In this document: piece after piece, positions 1 to 8,916 of the stretch
How positions within the stretch are numbered: the first letter of the stretch is position 1
How the letters are laid out: each line of letters opens with the position of its first letter
Origin: Paraburkholderia acidisoli
GTDB lineage: Bacteria; Pseudomonadota; Gammaproteobacteria; Burkholderiales; Burkholderiaceae
Length of the DNA: 64,000 nucleotides
Assembly (NCBI RefSeq): GCF_009789675.1
Contig: NZ_CP046914.1
Span: 682,001 to 746,000 of the forward strand
Reading direction: 5' to 3'
Program-made: the position numbers and the translations under genes
The notes under the pieces: generated by a model
What the model was told of the DNA's origin: nothing
The model's database searches: none
What the model saw: only the letters and a program-made list of their open reading frames with translations

Positions 1-846
1 ACCGTGCTGATGGCAGAACGCCCCACCGCCGACGCGATCTTCGCGCGCCTCGTCAAACATCGCCCCACCGTGTTCTACGGCGTGCCCACGCTTTACGCGA
101 GCATGATGGCCTCGCCGAATCTGCCCGCGCGCGCCGACGTCGCATTGCGCGTCTGCACCTCGGCCGGAGAAGCACTGCCGCGCGAGATCGGCGAGCGCTT
201 CAGCCAGCATTTCGGCAGCGACATACTCGACGGTATCGGCTCGACCGAAATGCTGCATATCTTCCTGTCGAACCGCCCCGGCGCGGTCGAGTACGGCACG
301 ACCGGGCACCCCGTGCCGGGCTATGAAATCGAACTGCGTGATGAAGCGGGCCACCTCGTGCCCGATGGCGAGATCGGCGACCTCTACATTCGCGGGCCGA
401 GCGCGGCCGTCATGTACTGGAGCAATCGCGAGAAGTCACGCGCGACATTTCTCGGCGACTGGGTACGCAGCGGCGATAAATATCGACGCTTGCCCAGCGG
501 CGCCTATCTCTATGCGGGCCGCAGCGACGACATGCTCAAGGTCAGCGGCCAGTACGTGTCGCCCATCGAAGTGGAAATGGTGTTGATGCAGCACGATGCG
601 GTGCTAGAAGCCGCCGTGATCGGTGTCGACCAGGGCGGACTCGTGAAGACCTGCGCGTTCGTCGTGCTCAAGCGCGCGGCGCAGGACGTGCCGCCCGAAG
701 CGCTCGTCGACGAATTGAAGGCCTTCGTGAAGTCACGGCTCGCGCCGCATAAATATCCGCGCGATATTCTCTTTGTCGACGATCTGCCGAAAACAGCGAC
801 TGGTAAGATTCAACGCTTCCGTCTGCGCCAGCAACTTCAGCCGTGA
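1..846 (+). CDS. bclA: Benzoate-CoA ligase, C-terminal part (5' truncated by window)
   Basis: An ATP-dependent acyl-CoA ligase that activates benzoate to benzoyl-CoA, the entry step of the aerobic box pathway. The first ~250 residues lie left of the window; 281 codons remain. Visible ANL-family landmarks are TSAGEALP, the YGTTGHPVPGYE block, GRSDDMLKVSGQYVSPIE at the hinge, and PKTATGKIQR with the C-terminal catalytic lysine. The benzoate specificity is inferred from the overall look of this region and the adjoining hydrolase; a hydroxybenzoate-CoA ligase is the alternative. The stop overlaps the next start (GTGA), so the two are probably one operon. Confidence 0.8.
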   Translation, partial: TVLMAERPTADAIFARLVKHRPTVFYGVPTLYASMMASPNLPARADVALRVCTSAGEALPREIGERFSQHFGSDILDGIGSTEMLHIFLSNRPGAVEYGTTGHPVPGYEIELRDEAGHLVPDGEIGDLYIRGPSAAVMYWSNREKSRATFLGDWVRSGDKYRRLPSGAYLYAGRSDDMLKVSGQYVSPIEVEMVLMQHDAVLEAAVIGVDQGGLVKTCAFVVLKRAAQDVPPEALVDELKAFVKSRLAPHKYPRDILFVDDLPKTATGKIQRFRLRQQLQP

Positions 847-1676
847 TCGACACCATGACTCAAAGCGAATTCGCGACCCTTCCCGCCACTGCCACGCGCG
901 ACGCGCTGCGCATCGAGTATCGATGGATCGGCACAGCGCGTCAGGACGCACCGCTCGCCGTATTTCTGCACGAAGGGCTGGGCTCCGTCGCGATGTGGAA
1001 AGACTGGCCTGCCGCCTTGTGCGAACGGCTCGGCATGCGCGGGCTCGTGTATTCGCGTCCCGGCTACGGACGCTCCACGCCACGCGCGCACGACACGAAA
1101 TGGCCCGTGAATTTCATGTCGCATCAGGCTCGCGACGTGCTGCCCGCACTCCTCGACGCGCTGGATATCGGCGCCGCCGAGCGCGCCCGTATGTGGCTCG
1201 TCGGCCATAGCGACGGGGCCTCGATCACGCTGCTCCACGCCGCGGCGTTTCCCGATGCCATCGCGGGAGCGATCGTCATTGCGCCGCATGTGTTCGTGGA
1301 AGACATTTCGGTGACCAGCATCGCCGAAGCGAAAGTTGCGTACGAAACCACTTCGTTGCGCGACAAGCTCGCGCGTTATCACGACGACGTCGATTCGGCA
1401 TTCTATGGCTGGAACGATATCTGGCTCGATCCGGCTTTTCGCGCGTGGAATATCGTCGACGAGATCGGGACGATCAGCGCACCACTGCTCGCAGTGCAAG
1501 CGCACGACGACCATTACGGCACCATGGCGCAGGTCGAGGCGATTGGCAACGTGGTGAAGCATGCCCGCGTGCATGCGCTGCCGCATGGCGGTCATTCACC
1601 GCATCGCGATGCGCCGCAATTGCTCGACGACGTCATCGTGCAGTTCATTGCGTCCCACCGCGCTTCCGCAGCCTGA
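843..1676 (+). CDS. Alpha/beta-fold hydrolase
   Basis: A 277-residue alpha/beta hydrolase. The nucleophile elbow is GHSDG with Ser at about residue 123, an oxyanion-type HEGLGS loop lies near residue 43, and a C-terminal HGGHSPH supplies the catalytic histidine. It follows the benzoate-CoA ligase with a 4-bp GTGA overlap, so it probably serves in the same aromatic-acid pathway, for example as a thioesterase or ring-product hydrolase; the substrate cannot be read from sequence. The GTG at 843 is coupled to the upstream stop; ATG at 855 is an equally possible start. Neither has a clear Shine-Dalgarno. Confidence 0.8.
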   Translation: MIDTMTQSEFATLPATATRDALRIEYRWIGTARQDAPLAVFLHEGLGSVAMWKDWPAALCERLGMRGLVYSRPGYGRSTPRAHDTKWPVNFMSHQARDVLPALLDALDIGAAERARMWLVGHSDGASITLLHAAAFPDAIAGAIVIAPHVFVEDISVTSIAEAKVAYETTSLRDKLARYHDDVDSAFYGWNDIWLDPAFRAWNIVDEIGTISAPLLAVQAHDDHYGTMAQVEAIGNVVKHARVHALPHGGHSPHRDAPQLLDDVIVQFIASHRASAA

Positions 1677-1689
1677 CGTTGCGCTCTCC

Positions 1690-1720
1690 ACGCGCACCAA
1701 TAGCGTGCGCGTCTTTCTCG
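1690..1720 (+). terminator. Rho-independent terminator after the ligase-hydrolase pair
   Basis: An 8-bp perfect stem, ACGCGCAC (1690-1697) with GTGCGCGT (1705-1712), is followed by a short pyrimidine-rich CTTTCTC tract 14 bases after the hydrolase stop. Confidence 0.6.
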
Positions 1721-1959
1721 CAACTTCCTTTCAAATATGAGTTTTTGATGTGATCCGATGCATTGCGCATTTCAATCACTCGCAGTAGTACGACGAATAC
1801 CCTTTAAGGGCCGAAACCATCGCATCATCGCAATCCTTTGGTGATATCGTCTCCCATGAGCGCTGCGGGGGCAGCGCGGGCTGATTCTCCAGTCGAATGA
1901 CTCGGGAAATCCCCATGGCGCGAGCAGGCGCGCCACGCCGCGCGGGGAAAGCCAGAACG

Positions 1960-3318
1960 ATGAGCGATTCCATTCAGATGAATGTCTCGAACAACTCGCT
2001 GCGACTTCGGCGAGCATGGGCGTCGATGCGTCCGCGATTCGTGCGCGCTTTCGCGCCGGCGCTGCGCAATCTGCAGTACGTCAAGCGGCGCATGCGTCCG
2101 CTCGCGGTGGTCGCGAGCCTGGGTTTTCCGCTGTATTACTACGTGTGGAAGGACCTCTTCCCGCAACCGTACGAGAACCTCACGCTGCGGCTGATCGGCT
2201 CGCTGGTATTCGTGCCGGTTCTCGCCTTCGATCATTGGCCCACGCCGCTCAAGAAGCTGTTGCCGTGGTACTGGTATTGCGCAACGCTCTATGCGCTGCC
2301 GTTCTTCTTCACGTTCATGCTGCTGAAGAACAATGGCAACGAAGTGTGGGTGGAAAGCGCGCTCATCGCCGCATTCGTGATGGTGCTGCTGCTCGACTGG
2401 CTCATGCTCGTACTACAGTTTTTTGTGGGCATTGGCCTCGCGGTCATGGCGTACTGCCTCACGACTGATCCCATCGTATTGGGTTCCAATTACCTCACGC
2501 ATCTCGCGATCTTCTCATTCGCCGTCGCCATTGGCGCGGTGGCGAATTACGATCAGGACCGTATTCAGATCGAACAGGAGCGTGCCATGCTGGCCACCGC
2601 CGGCAGCGTCGCGCACGAATTGCGTACGCCGCTCGTGGCCATTCGCGTGGGTGCGGCGGGTCTGATGCGTTATTTGCCCGCGTTACTCGATACCTATCTT
2701 CTCGCGCAACGGCATCGCCTGGCCGTGCCGAAGATACGCGTAGCGCATCTACATTCCATGCAAGGCGTGGTGGGCCGCATCGAACAGGAAGCGCTACATT
2801 CGAATGCAATCATCGACATGCTGCTCGCCACCGCGCGCTTCACTGGCAACATGCAAAACGCAACATCATGCTCGATTGCGCATTGCGTGGAAACGGCGCT
2901 CGCACGCTTTCCATTTCGCGAAGGCGACCGCCGTCGCGTGATCTGCAATCTGCGTCCCGACTTCGCGTTTTACGGGTCGGAAATGCTCACCGTGCATGTG
3001 CTCTTTAATCTGCTGAAAAATGCGTTCCGGCATATGGGCAGCATTGAAGGCGCACAGATTTCGATTCGTCTTGAATCAGGGCAACGTGCCAATCGATTGA
3101 TTTTCAGCGACACAGGAACCGGTATTTCTCCAGAGGTCTTGCCGCATATCTTCACGCGCTTTTATACTTCAACCACCGCCACCGATGACGTGACGCTCGG
3201 AGCAGGAATCGGGCTGGCATTCTGCCGCGATGTCATGCAAGCGATGGGTGGAGCGATCACCTGCTCCTCCGTAAAAGGCGAATACACCGAGTTCGTTTTG
3301 ACATTCCCAGCGCCATGA
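1960..3318 (+). CDS. Membrane sensor histidine kinase, CqsS/LqsS-like (alpha-hydroxyketone receptor candidate)
   Basis: A sensor kinase with about six hydrophobic segments in its N-terminal half, then a HisKA box (AHELRTPL, His at about residue 219 from this start), an N box (NLLKNAFRH), and G boxes DTGTGI and GAGIGLAF. It has no periplasmic sensor domain and no receiver domain of its own. The polytopic input module plus the neighbouring CqsA-type synthase make it the likely receptor for a CAI-1/LAI-1/JAI-1-like ligand. It shares an ATGA overlap with the response regulator. Start: ATG at 1960 has GGGGA about 11 bases upstream; in-frame ATGs at 1897 and 1915 would add an Arg-rich stretch that looks non-coding. 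The kinase call is secure; the ligand is inferred from context. Confidence 0.85.
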   Translation: MSDSIQMNVSNNSLRLRRAWASMRPRFVRAFAPALRNLQYVKRRMRPLAVVASLGFPLYYYVWKDLFPQPYENLTLRLIGSLVFVPVLAFDHWPTPLKKLLPWYWYCATLYALPFFFTFMLLKNNGNEVWVESALIAAFVMVLLLDWLMLVLQFFVGIGLAVMAYCLTTDPIVLGSNYLTHLAIFSFAVAIGAVANYDQDRIQIEQERAMLATAGSVAHELRTPLVAIRVGAAGLMRYLPALLDTYLLAQRHRLAVPKIRVAHLHSMQGVVGRIEQEALHSNAIIDMLLATARFTGNMQNATSCSIAHCVETALARFPFREGDRRRVICNLRPDFAFYGSEMLTVHVLFNLLKNAFRHMGSIEGAQISIRLESGQRANRLIFSDTGTGISPEVLPHIFTRFYTSTTATDDVTLGAGIGLAFCRDVMQAMGGAITCSSVKGEYTEFVLTFPAP

Positions 3319-4340
3319 CGAAAGCCATTCAGCCGTTCTCGTATCCGACCACCGTCGCGTTCGTCGACGACAGTGCCGCGTTCCTCTCGAACCTGAGCCT
3401 ACAACTCGAACCCGACCTCGCGTTCCGCCTGTTCAGTTCGCCCAGCGAAGGCCTGAAATACCTCAACGGCCGCACGCTGCCCGATCAGGCGCCGGAACCC
3501 ATTTTCAGCGCTTACCTCGATCGCACCGAAGAAAACGATGCGCATCAGGTTATCGCCATGCGAGTGGACGCCATTCGCAGCCTCGTGCACAACCCCGCGC
3601 GCTTCAATTCGGTTTCAGTCGTCGTGGTCGATTACGACATGCCCGAGTTGAATGGTATGGAGTTCTGCCGCCGCATCACCGACCCGTCAATCAAGAAGAT
3701 CGTGCTGACGGGTAAAGCCGACGAACACCTCGCCGTAAAAAGCTTCAATGAAGGGCTGATCGATCGCTTCATTCGCAAACACGAAATGGATGCGGTGGAT
3801 ACGCTCAATCAGGCCATTCGCGATATGCAAATCGCGTATTTCGATCGTTGTTGCCGCACGGTGCTCGATGCGCTCTCGGTTTCCGAATATGCGTTTCTTA
3901 AAGATCACGCACTCGCGGCGCATGTCGCTGGCATTTGCGATTCATTGGGCATTGTCGAACATTATCTTTCTTATCAACCGCATGGCTTGTTGATGTTCGA
4001 CGGCGAAGGCACCGCTTACCTGCTCATCATTCACACCGAAGAGTCACTGCGCGGCGTGCGTGAAATTGCCGTCGAACAAGGTGCGCCCATGGGTTTCCTC
4101 ACCGAACTCGACAGTCATCGCACCTTGCCTTATTTCTGGCGTACCGAAGGCTATTACCCGGCGCAATGCGCGGAATGGCAACCCTATATGCATACGGCCT
4201 CGACCTTCGAAGGCGACCGGCGTTATGTCTATGCCATCGTCAAGAAGCCGGCCGGTCTCGCGCTCGACAACGTCATGCCCTACGACCGGCATCTCGACCA
4301 GCTCGATCGCGAGATCCAGGCAGCGTGGGATTCGCACTGA
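3315..4340 (+). CDS. Response regulator with atypical receiver and unknown output domain
   Basis: A 341-residue response regulator that starts inside the kinase stop. Receiver signatures are the acidic pair at Asp18-Asp19, phospho-acceptor Asp106 in VVDYDMP, Thr132 and Lys155. About 45 extra residues sit between the second and third strands, longer than in a usual receiver. The C-terminal ~170 residues show no helix-turn-helix, GGDEF, EAL or HD signature that I recognise. LqsR and JqsR of the Legionella and Janthinobacterium alpha-hydroxyketone systems also lack a standard DNA-binding domain. It is convergent with the autoinducer synthase, 40 bp apart. Confidence 0.85.
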   Translation: MTKAIQPFSYPTTVAFVDDSAAFLSNLSLQLEPDLAFRLFSSPSEGLKYLNGRTLPDQAPEPIFSAYLDRTEENDAHQVIAMRVDAIRSLVHNPARFNSVSVVVVDYDMPELNGMEFCRRITDPSIKKIVLTGKADEHLAVKSFNEGLIDRFIRKHEMDAVDTLNQAIRDMQIAYFDRCCRTVLDALSVSEYAFLKDHALAAHVAGICDSLGIVEHYLSYQPHGLLMFDGEGTAYLLIIHTEESLRGVREIAVEQGAPMGFLTELDSHRTLPYFWRTEGYYPAQCAEWQPYMHTASTFEGDRRYVYAIVKKPAGLALDNVMPYDRHLDQLDREIQAAWDSH

Positions 4341-4380
4341 GTTGCGCGATACCACGCTGTCGCCCAGCTTCGGTCGCTGA

Positions 4381-5679
4381 CTACGCCGCCACGGCCACCA
4401 TCGGCATACTCACCACCGGCTGCGGCATGCGCGTGCGCACGCGGCCCACGCGTTCATTGCGGCGCGTGGAAGGCCAGTTCCACATCTGCACTTCGTCGCG
4501 AATCTGCTCGCACACCTCCACGATACGCTCCAGTTCCTGCTCGCTCAGCGCCGCATTGATGGAGATGCGCACCAGCGAACGATTCTGCGCGGTAGCGGGC
4601 GCGCAAAACACCGAACCGAAGATGCCGCGTCGTTCGAGCGCATCACGCAGTACGATCGTCTGCGGTTCGGGGCCTGCTTCGAGCGCGATGATCTGCGTCT
4701 CGCTGCCGTTGAGGTTGTAGCCGAGTTCGGCAAGGCGCGCGCGTACATAGCGTGCATTGGCTGCAAGACGGGCGCGCCGCCAGTCTTCGCGTTCGATCAC
4801 GTTGAGCGTGGCCGCCAGCCCCATCACCTCATGCGGCAATAACGTCGAGCTGAAAATCGCGGGCAAGGCCTCGCATTTGAAATACTCCTGGAAGCGGCGC
4901 GAGCAGCTGATGAAGCCCGCGCGCCCTGCAAAGGCTTTCGCCAGACTCGCGGTGCGAAAGTGCACGCGGTCGACAAGACCGAGTTCCGCCACCATCCCCG
5001 CGCCGCTCGGCCCATGCGTGCCGAGCGAATGCGATTCGTCGACCACCAGCACGCAGTCGTGCTCCGCGCAAACGTCCGCGATGGCCGCGAGCGGCGCCAC
5101 GCTACCGTTGGTGCTGTAAACCGAATCGACGATCACGACACCTGCACCGTAACGCTGAATGCGTTGCTCGAGATGATCGACATCGTTGTGGAAGAAACTA
5201 ATTGCGCGCGCGCCTGCGCTACGTATGCCTTCCCACAATGACATGTGCGCCATCATGTCGACATAAACCGGCGTTTGCGCATTGGCGATCGATTGAATGA
5301 GTCCGGTATTCGCGGCAAAACCGGATTGACACAGTACGCCGGCTTCCGCGCCCATATAGGACGCCAGCCGATCTTCGAGCTGGAGTTGCGGGCAATCGTC
5401 GCCGTGCAGAAAAACACCCGACATCAACAGACCATTGCCTTCCGAGCGTATGCTCCCGCACATCGCGTCGAGAATTTCCGGGTGTCGTGCGATCGAGAGA
5501 TAGTCGTTGCTCGACAGATGCAAGGCGCGGTCATCTGCCACGCGTCCCTTCATGATGTGCCCCCCGGCCCAGCTTTCCTGCACGCGCTCCGTGTAATAGC
5601 GATCGACACGTGCCGCAAGAAACGCGGGCAACGCCGCGTCGTTGTTGTGTGCGCTACGCCAGTTGCTGCCAACTTTCAT
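4381..5679 (-). CDS. cqsA: CqsA-like alpha-hydroxyketone autoinducer synthase
   Basis: A PLP-dependent alpha-oxoamine synthase fold, 432 residues. Stretches that I recall from Vibrio CqsA, rather than from BioF or KBL, include AHMSLWEG, VDSVYSTNG, VDESHSLGTHGPSGAG, PAIFSSTLLP and GVFGSVFC. The PLP lysine is in TASLAKAF (about Lys248). CqsA enzymes join an acyl-CoA to an amino-acid-derived partner to give amino- or hydroxy-ketone signals. The start at 5679 has AGGAG six to eight bases upstream; a longer reading frame exists but is unsupported. A ~35-residue C-terminal tail extends beyond the usual family end. The adjacent kinase and regulator complete a signal-synthesis and sensing cassette. 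Confidence 0.9.
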   Translation of the reverse strand: MKVGSNWRSAHNNDAALPAFLAARVDRYYTERVQESWAGGHIMKGRVADDRALHLSSNDYLSIARHPEILDAMCGSIRSEGNGLLMSGVFLHGDDCPQLQLEDRLASYMGAEAGVLCQSGFAANTGLIQSIANAQTPVYVDMMAHMSLWEGIRSAGARAISFFHNDVDHLEQRIQRYGAGVVIVDSVYSTNGSVAPLAAIADVCAEHDCVLVVDESHSLGTHGPSGAGMVAELGLVDRVHFRTASLAKAFAGRAGFISCSRRFQEYFKCEALPAIFSSTLLPHEVMGLAATLNVIEREDWRRARLAANARYVRARLAELGYNLNGSETQIIALEAGPEPQTIVLRDALERRGIFGSVFCAPATAQNRSLVRISINAALSEQELERIVEVCEQIRDEVQMWNWPSTRRNERVGRVRTRMPQPVVSMPMVAVAA

Positions 5680-6446
5680 CTCAGGCTCCTTGTGGTGAGG
5701 GCCGCCCCCGAAGGCGACGCGACGCGTCGAAAGACACGCTCGGGAAACCGGCCCGTAATGCGCCCATGGCGACGCCCCGCGCATGCCTTGCATGCCGGGT
5801 GAGACCGCTAATGAGCTTTTGAATGCGGGTAATGCAAAGACTGGCGGGCGCGTTTGTCGCGGCGCGCGGCCGAGACCATCGACCGGCGGCGCCAGAGCGC
5901 GCGGAAATCCGATTGAATGCGCAACTGAATGCGCATTGAAAGCGCGAGTTGTCGCGTATTCGAAAGCGGCACGCCATCACGCGTTTCCATTGTGTGACGG
6001 TGCCGCTGGCGCCGATATACCGGTGCGGCGTGCGTTCTCGTGAACGCGACTCGCATCGACGGCATGGCGCGGGATCGAGTGGCGAAACCCGGAGCGAATC
6101 CAAAACTCCATGCGCGCGCACGGCGCTGCAAGCAGGCGCCTTCTTATCCGCACGAATCGCGCTTCGCGTGATCGCCACTGGTCACAAGGGAAGTAACGCC
6201 TGCAAAAATGGAGGCGCGTCACGATGGCTTTCTGTCCATGCACGCCGAGCAGCGAAAAATAAAGCAAGCTGCATGCGACGTCCGCCGCGCCATTGATAAT
6301 TATCGTTTAAAAACAGCGGCGTTACGGCTTTCTTGAAGGGCAACTATGCGATGCGCATGTCGAATTCATGCGCTAAGAGAGGTAGGGTACAAACATTTAA
6401 AACTCACTCACTCAATTCGCATAGCGAGTGTGTCGCGGAGTACGTT
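5680..6446. other. 767-bp non-coding region upstream of cqsA
   Basis: No convincing ORF with a ribosome-binding site is visible on either strand. The region contains a long-range stem AGCGGCAC (5965-5972) with GTGCCGCT (6000-6007), a repeated GAATGCGCA near 5910-5935, and an AT-rich palindrome GATAATTATC (6295-6304). It must hold the cqsA promoter and 5' leader and the diguanylate cyclase 3' end. A small RNA is possible but I see no clear terminator to support one. Confidence 0.5.
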
Positions 6447-7616
6447 TCAGGCAATGACCACGCAGTCACGGCCGCGCGTTTTGGCGAGATAAAGCGCGGC
6501 ATCGGCGCGCGCCATTAGCGTGGCAAGGGTATCGCTGGAATGAAATTCGTCGACACCTGCGCTAAATGTAAGGCTTTCTTGCGGGCCCCGTTCGTCTTCG
6601 CTCGCGTCCGCGTCGGCACTCCGGCGCACGGCGAGTATCGAGCGACGCAGTTCATCGAGGCGACGTACGGCGTCGTCGCGTGTCATATCCGTGAACAGCA
6701 CGGCGAATTCTTCGCCACCGAGCCGCCCGAATTTATCCGATGCACGCACACCGTTATTCACGATGCGCCCGAATTGCGCGAGCACGCGGTCGCCCGTGGC
6801 GTGACCATAGCGATCGTTGACGGCCTTGAAATGATCAATGTCGACGACCGCCAGCGTGAGGCGACGCTTCTTGTTGCGCGCGGCTTCGAGCAAGGCGCCC
6901 GCTTGCGCGAGAAAGGCGCGCCGCGTGAGTGCGCCGGTAAGCTCGTCGAGATTCGCGAGGCGTTCGAGGCGCTCCGCCATGCGATCGTGTGCGAGCAGCA
7001 CCATGCCGATCGACAGCGAAGGCAACACGAGAATGCCCAATGCGAGCCACGCGACATTGAGCGGCGAGAAGTCGAGGAGGTTGTGCTGTTTGACGTAGCC
7101 GCTGCCGTACATGAGACCGCGAAGCGCATGCGCGAACGCACCGAACCATGCCGCCATGGTCACGAACCGATAGCTGTAGACGGGCCGAGCCGCCGGCCGG
7201 CAGCGCCAGGCGAGCCAGCCGATCGACGTGTAGATCGCCGCATGAAACGCGGAAACCACCGCGATGCGCGCCCCGAGACTCGGCTGGACCCAATACCACC
7301 AGGTGATGCCGGCGGCCAGCACGACACAGCCCGCATAAGCGGCATTCACTCGCGGACGCAAGCCGAAAAACTCGCGGCATCCTTCGTGTACCCGCACGAT
7401 GGCGAGCGCAAGCAGCGTGTTCGACACGAAAACGGTCAACACCGGCACCCCGAGCTTCTGCAGACCCGCGAGCAGCAGCGCGACACTCGCCATCACATAC
7501 GCGCCGATCCAGCGACTGACACCGGGAATACGGGCCGGTCGCAACGAGCCGAGGATCGCCAGGCTCATGATGCTCGACAGCACCGTGACAAGAAGGATAT
7601 TGACCGGATCTAGCAT
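6447..7616 (-). CDS. Membrane diguanylate cyclase (GGDEF)
   Basis: A 389-residue protein with about six N-terminal membrane segments (residues ~5-205) followed by a GGDEF domain. The active-site motif is GGEEF, which is catalytically competent in the family. RASD sits five residues before it, matching the RxxD inhibitory I-site, so product feedback inhibition is likely. There is no EAL or HD-GYP domain. It makes cyclic di-GMP from two GTP in response to an unknown membrane input. It lies upstream of cqsA on the same strand, separated by a long gap, so co-transcription is doubtful. No clear Shine-Dalgarno precedes the ATG. Confidence 0.88.
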   Translation of the reverse strand: MLDPVNILLVTVLSSIMSLAILGSLRPARIPGVSRWIGAYVMASVALLLAGLQKLGVPVLTVFVSNTLLALAIVRVHEGCREFFGLRPRVNAAYAGCVVLAAGITWWYWVQPSLGARIAVVSAFHAAIYTSIGWLAWRCRPAARPVYSYRFVTMAAWFGAFAHALRGLMYGSGYVKQHNLLDFSPLNVAWLALGILVLPSLSIGMVLLAHDRMAERLERLANLDELTGALTRRAFLAQAGALLEAARNKKRRLTLAVVDIDHFKAVNDRYGHATGDRVLAQFGRIVNNGVRASDKFGRLGGEEFAVLFTDMTRDDAVRRLDELRRSILAVRRSADADASEDERGPQESLTFSAGVDEFHSSDTLATLMARADAALYLAKTRGRDCVVIA

Positions 7617-7904
7617 GAACGACGGTTCGCACCGGATTGTCGGCGAAGCACCGCGAGACTCGAGCGCGGAAAAGGCCGATGCACGGCGAAATCAGAGGAT
7701 ATGGCTATGTTTACGGCATTCGCCCTGAAAGCTTCAATCTTTCCGATCGATTTTTTATTTTTTAAAATGCGCAAATATTACCGATTTAAACCATCGAATA
7801 ACACGGGATAAACGCGGCTCTCACGGTTATCGCTTACCTTTTAAACACATTTCAATGCGGGTACGCCATCTGCGGTGGTGCAGCAACCTTGAAAGGAGAC
7901 GTCG

Positions 7905-8189
7905 ATGAACCCCGCTCCCTCCCATGCCTCCGCCGTAGCATCGCGCGACATTGCCAATGCGCTTGCCGACCGCGTTCAGAGCGCGCTCGACGGTGTCACG
8001 TGGCCCGCCCACCCCGCCACGCTGCTCGAGTGCGCGGCGGGCTACGGCGCCGGCCGCGACGTCATGGATGCCCTGCGCGGTTTGCCCGACGAGGCGTACG
8101 GCAGCTTCCCGGAGGTCTCGGCGTCGATCGTCGCGACACAGATGCGCGCCCATCAAAGCGAATCGGCTCCTGATGGCACGACTCACTGA
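7905..8189 (+). CDS. DUF2795-like small protein
   Basis: A 94-residue soluble protein with an excellent ribosome-binding site (AAAGGAGA, 7 bases upstream). The segment DVMDALRGLPDEAYGSFPEV resembles the DUF2795 pattern of a helix, LP, then Y and a V-containing helix. Function is unknown; DUF2795 proteins often sit among stress genes, as here. AT-rich DNA upstream (7730-7860) probably contains the promoter. Confidence 0.75.
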   Translation: MNPAPSHASAVASRDIANALADRVQSALDGVTWPAHPATLLECAAGYGAGRDVMDALRGLPDEAYGSFPEVSASIVATQMRAHQSESAPDGTTH

Positions 8190-8337
8190 ACGATCCGCCC
8201 ATTCCGGACGCGGCAACCGGGAACGCGATTTGCGCGCTCTCGTCAAAATGCCGGGCATCCTCGGCTCGCCGCGACAGGCTCGCAAAAAACAAAGGCCCGA
8301 TCGCCACGATTGGTCGCGCCGCTCAGGTAAACGACGT

Positions 8338-8688
8338 ATGGCTACTGTATTGCTCGTCGACGACGACACCAATGCGCTGAATGCACTCAAGGAACTGGTC
8401 GGACAGGAAGGTTATCGGGTCCGGACCGCGGCGGACGGCGCCGACGCGCTGCAAAGCGCCCTCGACGATCCTCCGGACGTGGTGATTTCCGATTGCATGA
8501 TGCCCCGCATGGATGGCCTCTCCCTGATGCGGGAAATGCGCCGTAGCAACAAACTCGCACGCATTCCGCTTGTGCTCGTTTCCGCGCTCGTCACGCCGCC
8601 CGCCGACGCCGATGTCGTGGGTTTTCTTCGCAAACCCTTCGCAGTTTCACAACTGTTCGACATTCTGCATCGCGTCGCGACGCCTTGA
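8338..8688 (+). CDS. Single-domain response regulator
   Basis: A 116-residue stand-alone receiver domain (CheY/Spo0F-like). Acidic residues are at 8-10 (VDDD), the phospho-acceptor is Asp52 in VVISDCMMP, Ser82 takes the Thr position, and Lys99 lies in FLRKP. No output domain follows. ATG at 8338 starts exactly at the domain edge with a weak AGGTAA upstream; longer in-frame starts add basic, disordered-looking sequence. No cognate kinase is adjacent. A terminator follows, so it ends its transcript. Confidence 0.85.
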   Translation: MATVLLVDDDTNALNALKELVGQEGYRVRTAADGADALQSALDDPPDVVISDCMMPRMDGLSLMREMRRSNKLARIPLVLVSALVTPPADADVVGFLRKPFAVSQLFDILHRVATP

Positions 8689-8743
8689 ATATCGCGTCGT
8701 TCCTTCGGCCTTTCCACGCAGTTCCCGCATTTGGCGAATCACG

Positions 8744-8771
8744 CGATCCTTTCTTCGAGGATCGCTTTTTC
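8744..8771 (+). terminator. Rho-independent terminator after the single-domain regulator
   Basis: Stem GCGATCC (8744-8750) pairs with GGATCGC (8760-8766) and is followed by five T. Confidence 0.8.
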
Positions 8772-8874
8772 GTTGGATAGCAATTTCTTTGCGATCCTAA
8801 ATAATTATCACGCGGCACGGCGAATGCGGGAATCAGGCATCGGGTCACCCGCCTATGGGATCGCACCCTCAACC

Positions 8875-8896
8875 CGCGTTGCCACCGGGCAACGCG
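8875..8896 (+). promoter_or_regulatory. Perfect hairpin in the leader of a small ORF
   Basis: CGCGTTGCC (8875-8883) pairs perfectly with GGCAACGCG (8888-8896) around an ACCG loop. It lies just upstream of the GGAGG that serves the ORF at 8917. No T-run follows, so it is not a standard terminator; it may shape the mRNA leader. Confidence 0.45.
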
Positions 8897-8916
8897 TCCA
8901 ATGAACGGAGGTTCGT

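Noticed and set aside
6295..6304. GATAATTATC as a Fur box
   Set aside because: Only 10 bases match, the usual 19-bp Fur pattern is absent, and no iron-uptake gene adjoins.
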